A stretch of 64,000 nucleotides of DNA. It comes from Zhengitettix transpicula. Its lineage: Eukaryota > Arthropoda > Insecta > Orthoptera > Tetrigidae. The notes under the pieces are model-generated. The model had not been told where the DNA came from, ran no database searches, and saw only the letters and a list, made by a program, of their open reading frames with translations. Below are positions 33,716 to 44,257 of this stretch, one piece after another (position 1 is the first letter of the stretch; each line of letters starts with the position of its first letter). The stretch is from assembly GCA_037074705.1 (NCBI GenBank), contig CM073592.1:30290629-30354628 (forward strand), in the 5' to 3' direction. The position numbers and the translations under genes were made by a program.

Positions 33716-36330
33716 ATGAACACCATCGTCACCATCTTCAACCTCCTGATGCTGTTCTCGGTGGCTCCTGCAAAAGCCTCTGGGGAGCGGGTAACGATTT
33801 CCTTCATCAGACTTAACAATTAGCGAATGACGTAGAAGCTGTTGTTTTGAAATTAGTTGGTCATGGTGTGGAATAAATAGAAGAAGATACGGGGTTTTCA
33901 TTGCCTATGAAGGAAAATAGAAAATGAGAAAGTTTTGGAAACAGGAAATTATCACAGACAAATTTTGAAACTAATAATGAGTTCTTTCGTCTTCATGGAC
34001 CTTAAGGATGAGTGTGAAATTTTGAGGAATCTGGTTTCCATTTTTTGCGAATAATATTGTTGATCTTTTATGTATATTTATGTACTTTGATTCCGATTCT
34101 ATTAATAACGTGTTCCAGCCTCCGGAGAATGTTATCGACACCTGCATGGCGCAGTGGAATGCCACTAAAGGTAAATTTAAAAAATATTATTATTTACTAA
34201 CTATCGTAAAAATTCTTCCGAATGGAATATATAATCCATTTGAAACTTGAATAGATTTTAATTAGGCTCTTTAACAGTTTCACAAAATAAAAGCACGTGT
34301 TTCGCTTCACGGCAATTACCCCCCCCCCCTCCCCCCCTCATATTTCTAGTATCCATTTGGAATGGTCACTGATTGTTTGGCAGGGACACGATTAAGCACT
34401 TTTTACTATAAAATGCGACCGCCACTTGATTTAGTTCCATGTAATTTAATTATTTCATTAATGTTTTTGTGTTACTTTCATCTGTAACGTCGATAAGGAC
34501 AAATCGCGATACTTCAATAACCATTGAATTGGAATAATAATACTGTAAGAAATTTAAAACGCGACAGAATGAAATCAACAAATTATTATTTCAAATTAAT
34601 AGTCTTCTGCATTACTTGAGATTAATTACAGAAATAAAACTTGCACTCATCTTTTTTTCTCAGATGAATTCGATAAATTTCCTGATGTACTGCCGCAAGA
34701 CCAGAGATTGAAGGTACGTTGCATTTCATGAAGAAAATAATACGACACGTATTAATAAGGAAAATATTAACGAAAAGTAAGGATAATAGTCTAAGTAATT
34801 TCTGGTAAAAAGGCCCCCTCATTCTTAAAACACTTGGCAGATTTAAATTTTCATTCAGTATCATTTCCTTGAAAACCAATGATTAAATTCTATTTTATCC
34901 AATCCACGCTGTTAATAATGTGTCCTTCCACTAATTTCCTTTCCTGTTCCAGTGCGTGATCAAGTGTTGTTTGGACGCGTACGACATGGTGAGTTTGTAA
35001 ATTGTGTTTCCGATTATTTTCCGAATGTCCAAACCTCTTAAAGTTCTGACTGTTTCACCAGATTTCGAATGAAGGTGTCGTGAATCCAGAAGCAGCGTTC
35101 AGAGCTGTCCTTAGACACACTACTCTGCACAAGGAACACATCAATTTAATGCGATCGATTATAAACAGCTGCAGTCGCCAGAACAACCAGCCTGGTAAAT
35201 AAAACACCTATATATATTGTAGAGACCATCAATGTGTAATGAGAGGATTTTTTTATTATTATTTCATTAATATTTGTATATTAATGTAATGAAGTCATAT
35301 CATTCTAAGTAATAGTCAGTGTGGTACAAGAATGCGGAGATTCGAATGTTTCCAGTCTCTATTGTTGTCGGCGACGTGTGTGTGTGTTATGAGAGCTTTG
35401 CCGAAATAGTTAGTCGACGCTGGATAATGACCGAGTAGCGGTCGAGCAGAGGCCATAATGGGAGCCCGTCTGATGATGGTCATAGAGTTCCTAACAAAAA
35501 CCGACCGAAGGTGCTCGCATTCAGCCTAGGATTTCAACAGTAAAGTGGAGAGGCTATTTTAATATTCAGAACAGTAAAGTACAATAGTCAGTTTTAATTA
35601 ATATCCAGGACTATAAAGTAAAGTCGGCAGATACATGTAGGTCGAAAAAGGTCTAGAACGAATGTTGGAGGCGTGTCCGGTGGTCAGATGGCCAGAAATT
35701 TGTGGAAGGGAACTAAAACTTTGTGGTGATTTAGATTGTGGCCTGTTAAATAAAATTTCTTTTAAATAATTAGTGACGTGTATATAAGCACTGTGGTATG
35801 AGAGCAGTTCTGATAATCGTATGTAAAAGAAATTTCCTTATATAAAATTTCTGTACCGTCAGATTTCCTTAAATTTCTGTAGATTTCTCTGTATTTCAGA
35901 TTTGTTTAGATTATTTTTAAGTTAACATTTTCTTGTAAATTTATTCATTATTTTTTTAATCTTTTGTTCTTTAATTTGGTAATAATTGTTTGAGGCCCAT
36001 TTTCTGTTATTACAATATATATGTAGGTATGTATATAAACTCAAAACGAGGCATGAGAATCTCCTATAAGTTAACTGAATTTACAATTTAATCGTATCGA
36101 AAAGTCTGTCTGAAATAAGCTGAACCTTTCGCAAACACGCCTCAAAAAAAACAAAGAATTCATTCCAGTGTGAATTCTTTCGTGAGGCACTTTGGAAACG
36201 ACAACTCAAGTGGTAATTATTACTTCTTCTTTTCCGTATTTCAGTGAGCAGAGACCTTGTGTGTTCAAGAGCTACAGACTTCGTCGTCTGCGTTGTTAAT
36301 GAAATTGGTAAACAAGAAAGGGACGCCTAG
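33716..36330 (+). CDS. Odorant-binding protein (classic OBP, one extra Cys), six exons
   Basis: Secreted carrier of the PBP/GOBP family, expected to bind small hydrophobic ligands extracellularly, typically in sensillum lymph. Exons: 33716-33790, 34119-34170, 34664-34713, 34953-34988, 35062-35194, 36245-36330. All five introns are GT-AG and phases join cleanly to 143 residues and a TAG stop. Residues 1-21 are a hydrophobic signal peptide ending in AKA. Mature cysteines are C34, C60, C64, C108, C122, C131, giving X25, X3, X43, X13, X8. The X3 and X8 spacings are diagnostic of OBPs. An additional Cys65 directly follows C64. N39-A-T is a possible glycosylation sequon. The only ATG with a signal peptide in frame was taken as start. 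Intron 5 (1050 bp) contains a solo LTR. No second OBP gene is seen in the window. The ligand and expression site cannot be told from sequence; non-olfactory carrier roles are known in the family. Confidence 0.93.
35218..36014. mobile_element. Solo LTR E inside OBP intron 5
   Basis: 797 bp starting TGTAGAGACCATC and ending TTCTGTTATTACA, flanked by ATAT at 35214-35217 and 36015-36018. Without it the intron would be about 250 bp, similar to its neighbours. It contains AAATAAAA near 35747. It shares terminal bases and target preference with LTRs A-C but little of their body; a diverged relative lies at 4180-4640. Confidence 0.75.
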
Positions 36331-36377
36331 TTCAATGAACCGGTGTAAAAGCAATATTCATATATATATATTTCAAC

Positions 36378-36383
36378 AATAAA
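36378..36383 (+). promoter_or_regulatory. Polyadenylation signal of the OBP gene
   Basis: AATAAA located 48 bp after the stop codon, the first such signal in the 3' flank. Confidence 0.7.
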
Positions 36384-36575
36384 AATATTTTTTGTGAAAC
36401 CTAAAACACCTGAGCATGAATATTTTTTTATTGATATCATATTTATAAAATGTACTATCTAGAAGCATCGCCGGTCACGGTCAACATTTATACGACTCCA
36501 GTAAAACGTATTCGTGAGGCGGTCTGTTGTTACCTTACAAATTCAACACGTTATTATGTTATTGAACGTTATAGG

Positions 36576-36768
36576 AGGTTCGCTTTTAGGTGAATTTCCT
36601 GGTAGGATCCTTAAACCATCAAGTAGGTCGGGCACTTGGTACTTGTCCCACGCCCTTCCGATAGCAGCAGAGGGGTTCGCTATGGGGTCACAGATTCCCC
36701 TCACCGTGCCTTGACCCAGTTTAGGAGGCAGCTGGCCGACTATTCCAATAGCGGACAAGCGCCAGAAC
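36576..36768 (-). mobile_element. Family S retroposon fragment
   Basis: Internal part only (TTTTAGGTGAATTTCC to GACTATTCCAATAGCGGACAA), lacking tail and 5' end. Its 5' side is cut at GCGCCAGAACAAATTTC, the repeat also found at 43317, where it likewise interrupts a family S copy. Confidence 0.8.
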
Positions 36769-36793
36769 AAATTTCTATTAAACTTGGTACATA

Positions 36794-38073
36794 CAGAGGG
36801 GCCCAAAAAAATGTATCCACTGGTTAACAGTCCATAACTTGCAAACTTATTGACGAAGTTGTCTCATTTTTGGTAGTGTAATAGTTTGTAGTTCCGCCAA
36901 TCGCCACACAAACGTTGCATTGCGTTTTTTTTGTCAGAGTACAGTCGCCAGGTAGTTAGTGTTTTATTGTTAGTTGTACCCTGTTACTCGAGTAAACATG
37001 GCTGGCGTAAGGCTTACATTTGATGAAAGGAAGTCTGTTTTAAAGTGGTATTTTAAATACGAAAACATTAATGAGGTTCAACGGCAATGGCGAAATGTGT
37101 ATCAAACAGAGCCACCGACATGTTTAACGATTCGTCGCATTCGAGACAAATTTGAAGCCGAAGGCTGTGTTAAAGATGTACACAAACAACGATCTGGACG
37201 ACACGTAACAGTAACAAGTCCCATCTTGTGTTACAATTCACCCGCTCACCACAGAAGTCTGTGTGTCCGTGAAACTGGAGTAAGTCGCTCAAGTGTTCAG
37301 CGAAGTGGAAGTGTTACATCCCAAGATTGGTGCACGCAATGAACGAGGACGATTCAGGTGGAGTACAGCGAGTGGTTTAATAACATGGTGCGCAACGATG
37401 AAGAGCTTGCAGAGATGATAGTGTGGTCTGATGAGGCACAGTTCAAACTCAATGGTACAGTAAATCGTCACAATTGCATCTACTGGGCGGCCGAAAATCC
37501 AAACGTCCATGTAGAAAAATCCAGGAGTAAATGTGTGGTGTGGGTTGTCTTACCGGGGCCATTCTTCTTTGACGGTACAGTTACTGGTGAGTTGTACCTT
37601 CAGAAGCTTCAAACATCTCTTTTACCTGCCATCCAAGACTTGTATGGAGACGAAAGATTTTACTTTCAACAAGATGGTGCCCCAGCCCACTACCACAATC
37701 GTGTTAGGGAAGATGGATAGGCCGTAGAGGTGCTGTAGGCTATCCACCAAGTTCCCTCTGGACTTTTACCTGTGGGGAACACTAAAGGACGTCGGTTATC
37801 TACAAAAGCCACGCACATTGGATGAACTTGGAGAATCCATCGTACTTTAATGTGCAAATATCCAACTGAACACGTTGCAGTCAGTAGTTCGTGCTGCAGT
37901 TCGGCGACATCGTTTGTGTGTGGATGTTAATAGTGACCATTTCGAACACCTATAGTAATATCTTTAAGTTGGACTTGAAGAGCAACACTTTCACCAAAAA
38001 TGAGACAACTCCGTCAATTAGTTTGCAAGTTATGGACGGTTAACCAGTGGATACATTTTTTTGGGCCCCTCTG
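36794..38073 (+). mobile_element. Mariner-type transposon, 1280 bp
   Basis: Terminal inverted repeats of about 80 bp start CAGAGGGGCCCAAAAAAATG at both ends and differ at a few positions. The element is flanked by TA (36792-36793 and 38074-38075). Size and TA target are typical of mariner elements. Host sequence on both sides (GCGCCAGAACAAATTTCTAT before, AAAATAAATACAGTTTGGTT after) is continuous in the empty site at 43317-43421. Confidence 0.95.
36998..37955 (+). pseudogene. Mariner transposase, frameshifted
   Basis: The ATG at 36998 opens MAGVRLTFDERKSVLKWYFK and a helix-turn-helix region (QRQWRNVYQTEPPT, IRRIRDKFEAEG), as in insect mariner transposases with the DUF4817-type N-terminus. 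The frame is lost before 37342. It resumes at 37358 with EYSEWFNNM and the first catalytic Asp in VWSDEAQF, then FQQDGAPAHY with the second. After another break near 37720 come GRRGAV, then LDFYLWGTLKDVGY with the third acidic residue. A stop occurs in SIVL*CANIQ, and the frame ends at FEHL-stop. A short deletion before LDFYLWG has removed the expected RSPDLTP segment. It cannot encode active transposase. Confidence 0.85.
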
Positions 38074-38160
38074 TATATGACTGCGGAAAATAAATACAGT
38101 TTGGTTTGAAACAATTCTACTGGCAGAAGGGAATAGGGGGTCATGTAAAATAATTGGCTA

Positions 38161-39829
38161 TCACGAATCCTTTCGTGAAGATGCCGGATGCTCGGAGAAT
38201 ACATTTTCTTTACTTACGCCAGGAACGTGTGCCACAAAATGCACGTAGTTTCAACGGGCGAAAATTTTCGCGGTAAAGTTCAATAAAAATAGTTTAGTTT
38301 GAGGCCGCGAATTTCAAACGGGGAAACCCATGTGACGTGAAGAAAGTTCCAAAAGGTTTTCGTCAACACCTGAAGAAAGCAACACAGTGTGAAGAATTGC
38401 TGTTTGGTATTTGATTTTTATCCCCTATTTTTTCTGCTTCTTTAGTTACTTTATAATTTAATAGTTTTTAGAAAAAAACTGCCACTTATGTTTTTATATT
38501 TTGAAAGAAAATACATCTTCAATTTATAACAACCTTTTCTTGGCAGTGCCTAGTATTTTTTCTACGAAATATAATGCTGATTTGAACCTCTCTAAAATTA
38601 TCAAGTATTATTTTTTTGTTACTTGTCATTGATTTATCTTGTGATTTTAAAAGGACAACCTCCCTTATTAAACAAAGAGATTCAGACACAACCAAAGATA
38701 ATCTCAGAAGCTTCCAGAGTGGGTGGAGATAAATTTCAAGAGCTGTTTGATGTCAGTGCCCCAACGATGATGAGTCTATCACTTGAGAAATAAGACAAAA
38801 GACGAATTACTCTTGTTCCACCAAGATAGTAATAAACTCATCAAATCCACTTTGAATAAGATGATAAGGCGAGCTCACAGCACGCAGTATCGCATTCACC
38901 TTAGTGAAATGTTTACCGACACACTGACGTCACTTTCCAAGTAAGAAGGTAGATAGTACCACAAGACTCGTAACAGCTGGCTGCTGTACGGAAATGACAT
39001 ACAGTAGAAGAATCGTTAGAGAAATACGATAATATATTTATAATTATAATAAATTCTGGAATGACGTAATTGCGGTTTGTTGTCGAGTGCTGGTTTCCAG
39101 TTATTATTATTTAATTAATCTGAGGTATCTTATTTAATGTAAGGTGCTTGTAATGCCTGTTTTTTTCACTATTAATTGGTTAATTGCATTAGTTTTATTC
39201 TACTTCGTAACAAAGTGTTGTAGAAGTGTTTTGTACCGCTTTTTGGCCCTGAAAATCCCAAATAGGTAAGATGACATGTGAAAAGACGGCTTCACATTGG
39301 CGGGCGCCGGTTGAACGGAACTTAATTCGAAAGAAGGACATTGGCCCGGCACAAAGGCGTGGAAAATGCTTCCAGAAAAGTGAAATGTGATAGGACAAAT
39401 AGGAACATGTGACGTCCTGGAAGGTCAACCATCCCCTTCGGTGGATCAGTATTGTTTAGTACCGCTGCAGAATACTTTGTTAGTTTAATAAAGTGGACAG
39501 AGATAGTCACTGCTGCACGGCCCAATATCTCTTGATTTTAAGAGTGCCTCCAGTTTATCCTGCAATTAAATTATGAAATAAATATAGTGTTTATTAAAAT
39601 ATATTTTCGTGCAGCTTCGTGACATTGTGGGCGGGGACGACATCAGAGAAAGCATTAAAAAAAATTGCCTAAGACACGACCCTGGCTTCATCTCTCCATC
39701 GTAACTCCATTGTAACTTCCTGCAGTAAGCTGGTGATTATGCGATAAATTAAAGACTGTTTTAATTTTTACTATTATTTGAGACATAAAATGTGAATCAT
39801 CAATTTCCTTAAGGTGTGAATATATAAGA
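38161..39829. other. Intergenic; two possible orphan exons
   Basis: 38653-38793 (+) is an open stretch of 46 codons ending in TAA (KEIQTQPKIISEASRVGGDK, then FQELFDVSAPTMM). 39615-39704 (+) follows a TTTTCGTGCAG acceptor-like site and gives 29 codons and a stop (LRDIVGGDDIRESIKKNCLR). Both look more coding-like than their AT-rich surroundings, but I recognise neither and cannot join them to each other or to the OBP gene. Confidence 0.25.
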
Positions 39830-39843
39830 TGAATTACTAAAGA

Positions 39844-40404
39844 TTTTTTTTAGGGCAACAGGCTACATGAGGGTGATCCACATTGGGCAACTCCCCTTTA
39901 ATAGCATAGGAAGGGAGTTGAAAGGGGGAATGCGGAAGGGTAGATGAAGGTAGCCAAGGCTTAACTAGGGCCCCAGGGCTATATTTTAAGGATCCTACCC
40001 GGCATTCGCCTAAAGAAATGCAGGGAAAACATTAGAAAAACCTGCATTGGGTAGGTCGGGCATTGGGTACTTGTCCCACGCCCTTCCGATAGCGGGAGAG
40101 GTGTTTGCTGTGGGGACGCAGCATTCCCTTCTCCGTGCCTCGACCAGTTTAGGAGGCAGCTGGCCGACTATTCCAATGGGAATAGTGGACAACTCTTACT
40201 GTATGCCCAAGGTCTGCGACCCCGGAACATACACCTCTCAAAACAGGCCGAGGTGCCTCGGCTTGTGGGAACCTTAGTTCAAAAACGGAGAGGAAAAGGC
40301 ATACCCAAAGGTAGCCCCTTCGTATCTCTCCTAAAAGGTTCTGCCTGCGAGAGAAAATCTCAGGTAACCTGCGAGGGATTTTCTCTCGCAGGCTTTCTTC
40401 CACC
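39844..40404 (-). mobile_element. Family S retroposon, full length, 14-bp TSD
   Basis: 561 bp flanked by identical TGAATTACTAAAGA at 39830-39843 and 40405-40418. It has a terminal T run (reverse poly(A)) and, at the other end, two consecutive CCTGCGAG-type hairpins (about 40348-40393). Carries the type A variable stem, GCCGAGG and GTATG hairpins and all 3' modules. This is the best reference copy for the complete element. Frames of 76 and 109 codons within it are repeat shadows. Confidence 0.95.
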
Positions 40405-40435
40405 TGAATTACTAAAGAAAAATAATTTTTTTGTG

Positions 40436-40727
40436 AATGCTGCGTCTCCACAACAAACTTCTCTCCCGCTATTGGAAGGGCGTGGGACAAGTACACAATG
40501 CCCGACCTACCCGATGCAGGTTTTCCTAGGGTTTTCCCTGCATTTCTTTAGGCGAATGCCGGGTAGGATCCTTAAAATATAGCCCGGGGGCCCTAGTAAC
40601 CCTTGGCTACCTTCCTCTACCCTTTCACATCCCCCCCCTTTCAAATCCCTTCCTATGCTATTAAAGGGGAGTTGCCCAATGTGGATCACCCTCATGTAGC
40701 CTGTTGCCCCCCCCCCCCAAAAAAATG
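40436..40727 (+). mobile_element. Family S retroposon, 5'-truncated
   Basis: Begins at GAATGCTGCGTCTCCACA and ends GTAGCCTGTTG with a C run and AAAAAAA. It lies 17 bp from the previous copy in the opposite orientation, giving an inverted pair about 290 bp per arm. Confidence 0.9.
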
Positions 40728-42674
40728 AAAATGATTATATGTAGTATACTAACTGCAAGTTAAAAAAAATTGTACACACAGAAATTAATGTCTGACCTTC
40801 AATGCATATATATTTTTAGACTTGTTGTTACACAGTTTTTCCCTGTAGATGTAATCTGCATTTTCTAATTATTTTACATGAATCCCTTGTGATATTACTT
40901 CTAATTGGTTTCAATTGATTTCTTTTGCCACAAATTATTTTTCTAAGATGAATAATTAAAGATAAAAAAATGTTTTGTAATTAATGTATGTAAATAACGA
41001 TGTTTGTAGTCTTCGGAACGATGAAGAATAATTAATTTAAAAAAATTAAAATACATTTGCTCTCAGACACATGAAACTTTATTTTTTAATAGCCTTTTAA
41101 ACCGTTATAATTGAATATGGGAGTTCAGAATATTTTTTTTTCAGTTTCCTGTAGTGAGATGAGTCTTAAAAATAATGATCAATAAAAATATGAAACCCGC
41201 TTTAGAAAGCACTCGAATATTGCAAAAGCTAAGGAAAGAAAAATTGGCCGATATGCTGATACTTCAATCGTGTTCTCCCAGAATAATCTAGAAACTAAAA
41301 AATAAACTCGACTGAATCCAATGATATTATTTTCCTTGTACATTGACTTTAAAGCCTACGTCACGTATCTTCAAACACACAGACATCAGCAACATTCAAA
41401 AATTATATATAAATGCTCAATGGTCTCCAAAGAATCGTACAGGAAACCAAACACCTCGGGTCGATAATTTATGCCGCTGATGTTATCTGATGATTAACTG
41501 CTGTTTATTGTTGACGTATTTGGAATAGTTGTCATCTGGTCGTGACAGGATAATTTCAGGAAGCGTGACTTCACCCGACCTTAGCGCACTATTCTATTTA
41601 AAACCTCGCCTAGTCCCGCAGTGGCCGCTCTCGACTGTGACATCGAAATCGGAGTTCTTCCTGCCGATGGAGGAACGGAAGAACCACAAAATGGAACTAT
41701 TAATACATTTTGATGAGCAGAGAGAGAATGTCTGAAGGATTCTCACTTGCATGAAAATCCATGCAGACGGAAAAGGGAAAAGAGGATAATCTAGAACTTA
41801 GAGTAGTTTGGAAGTCTTCATACACATCTGGTGGACACTTGGAGCTAGAAAGAGACTTCACGTCTGTCCCCGTATCCTCAATTATTAACATACTGAAGCG
41901 TGATTTTATAATTAATCTGCAGTTAAAAAATATATTATTTTTCAAGCAAATCAGTTCACTTGAACAAATCGCCGACTGTTCCACATTTCATAAGGGAAAA
42001 AGGTTGACCATTATCACACATCTTTTTTCCTTGAAATATAGTTAAGTGCGATAAGGGAACTTTTTAAATTGAACATTTCAAAGTTATTTTGGTTATGCGG
42101 ATATTCGGCAGAGTATCAAAGTCCGAAGTCATCCAAAGGTTATCTGGAAACTGGACACTCCCAGAGAAAACCCACGATAGCAAAACTGTTTGGAAAGGTC
42201 GAGAACGTGACTTGAGCCGGACTTAGCAAAATTTGCTGTGATATCGCATGGCGTGATGCATTTTTTTTTACTTCTTCTTTTTCTATCAAATGTGCAAGCA
42301 AGTTTAGATTTATCATTATCCGGGAACAACCTACTGGAACTTAAAATCGTGGCGTTTCCATTCAAATAAATTACGTTTAAGAACACTGATCCTCAAAGTA
42401 CTTTAGAAACGTTGCTACGAACAATTGTTAGTATTAAATTAACTTCAACTATAAAAACTGCGCATCTGTAAACTTAAGTTGGAAGCAACATTTCAAAGAG
42501 GTTAAAATCACACAAAATATTATGTATGTTATTAAGCGTACGTTTTTTACATTGATATATTTAAATTTAATAAAAATCATTAAAGAAATTTAACAAAAAT
42601 GGAACTTCAACTCAAAACACCAGTTTTAACATTCACCCAATCAAGTCTGTATTTATTTGTATGTTCCAGCTTAA
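40728..42674. other. Intergenic; no gene seen
   Basis: AT-rich. 94-codon frames on opposite strands overlap at 41700-42045, and an 85-codon minus frame is at 42129-42386. None is recognised. Confidence 0.45.
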
Positions 42675-43201
42675 CTCCGAGAGAGAGTAAGGTGTAGACA
42701 GGCTATGTATAGGGTTATCCACATACTGGCAACTCCCCTCTTATAGCATAGGAAAAGGAGAGATTGTGGGGATGCGGAAAGGTAGAGGAAGGTAGCCAAG
42801 GGTTAACTATGGCCTCCGGGCGATGGTTAAAGGATCCTACCCCGGCAATTCGCCTAAAACTGATGCAGAGAAAACCTGCATCAGGTAGGTTGGACATTGG
42901 GTACTTGTCCCACGACGTTCCGATAGCGGCAGAGGGGTTCGCTATAGGGTCACAGATTCCCCTCGCCGTGCCTTGACCAGTTTAGGAGGCAGATGGCCGA
43001 CTATTCCAATGGGAATAGCGGACAACTCTTACCGTATGCCCAAGGTCTGTGACCCCGGAACATACACCTCTCAGAACAGGCCGAGGTGCCTCGGCTTGTG
43101 GGAGCCTTAGTTGAAAAACGGAGAGGAAAAGGCATCCCCACAGGTAGCCCCTTCGTATCTCTTCTAAAAGGTTCTGCCTGCGAGAGAACATCCCTCGCAG
43201 A
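42675..43201 (-). mobile_element. Family S retroposon, pyrimidine tail type
   Basis: Starts with the reversed alternative tail (CCGAGAGAGAGTAAGGTGTA, then GACAGGC) instead of poly(T)-GGGCAACAGGC. The rest is near full length, ending in one hairpin (CCTGCGAGAGAACATCCCTCG) at 43176-43200. It has CCTACCCC opposite CAGGTAGG in the central stem. Confidence 0.9.
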
Positions 43202-43218
43202 TTTTTGGAATAGTGGTC

Positions 43219-43316
43219 CTTTTTTTTATAGGGCAACAGGCTACATGAGGGTAATCCACTTAGGGCAACTCCCCTTTAATAGCATAAGAAGGGATTTGAA
43301 AGGGGGGATGTGGGAA
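43219..43316 (-). mobile_element. Family S 3'-end fragment
   Basis: TTTTTTTATAGGGCAACAGGC to GGGGGGATGTGGGAA, about the last 95 bp of the element. It is cut at the start of the repeat that holds the empty mariner site. Confidence 0.85.
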
Positions 43317-43421
43317 GCGCCAGAACAAATTTCTATTAAACTTGGTACATACTAGAGAAAATAAATACAGTTTAGTTTGAAACCATTCTACTGGCAGAAG
43401 GGGATAGGGGGTCATGTAAAA
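43317..43421. repeat. Paralogous empty site of the mariner insertion
   Basis: GCGCCAGAACAAATTTCTAT, ACTTGGTACATA, then AAAATAAATACAGTTTAGTT and GGGATAGGGGGTCATGTAAA match 36769-36793 joined to 38074-38160, with the 1280 bp mariner absent. The underlying repeat extends to about 43500 but its nature is unknown. Confidence 0.85.
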
Positions 43422-44246
43422 TAATTTAAAACGACTGGTGTTAGTCTCAAATCTATATATTTTGGGGCTGCTAATCTGATTGGTAACAGACTCCATTACT
43501 TATAGAGTCCAAATTTGGACGAATAGACTCTCCGAAGAGCATAGGAGCATAGGAGGATAGGGAAATGAATTAACTCTCTAAAATTATATATAAATATGTG
43601 GATGTAAATCCGATATAGAAAATAAATCTTAGCATACTTCCACAAGACATTATTTATTTATCAGTTATAAGTAATATGGTACTGGTTGGGGGATTATTAA
43701 AAAAATCCTTTGTTACATTGCAAATCCTTAATTTCGCTTTCCATATTTTAATTTAGATCTAACTATTTGGTGATAACAATTAAATTAAATCACTTAAATT
43801 ATTATAATAATACTTCGGATAATTACAATTCCGTACTTTTCGGCAGAGATTTTCGAATTGCGGTTTTGTAATCCACTTAAATAGTTAAAATTAACTGCAG
43901 ATTTTTTTTCTTCTAAAAGCCACAGAATAGTTCTCAACGAATTTAAAGAAGGAAACAGCCGAAGCATCGAGCAGATTAATTAAAATTGAGAGATTAACTG
44001 TATCTGGCACCCGTCATCGATAAAAGTCAGCAGGTGAGTTTTATTAGCTGAGTCAGCAATTTATTGTCAAACTTATGAAATTTTCGGCTGAAATATGCTT
44101 CGTTATCTGTCATCGAAAGTAAAAAAATAATGTGTTACGGGGATTTACGAAACGTGAGTCTGTATTTTCATTCGGTCGATAACTTGGATCTTCAGCGAAA
44201 ATGCAGGTGTTTCAGCAGATAAGATAAGTTCAGGATCAGGTAATAG
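43422..44246. other. Intergenic; no gene seen
   Basis: AT-rich after the end of the shared repeat. Confidence 0.5.
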
Positions 44247-44257
44247 TCAATCCATTA

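Noticed and set aside
33602..33901. 99-codon minus-strand frame overlapping the start of the OBP gene
   Set aside because: It is the antisense shadow of the signal-peptide exon; the plus-strand exon joins five others with correct splice sites and phases.
39615..39704. Terminal exon of a second OBP gene
   Set aside because: Only one cysteine and no C-X8-C pair, so it does not fit the last OBP exon.
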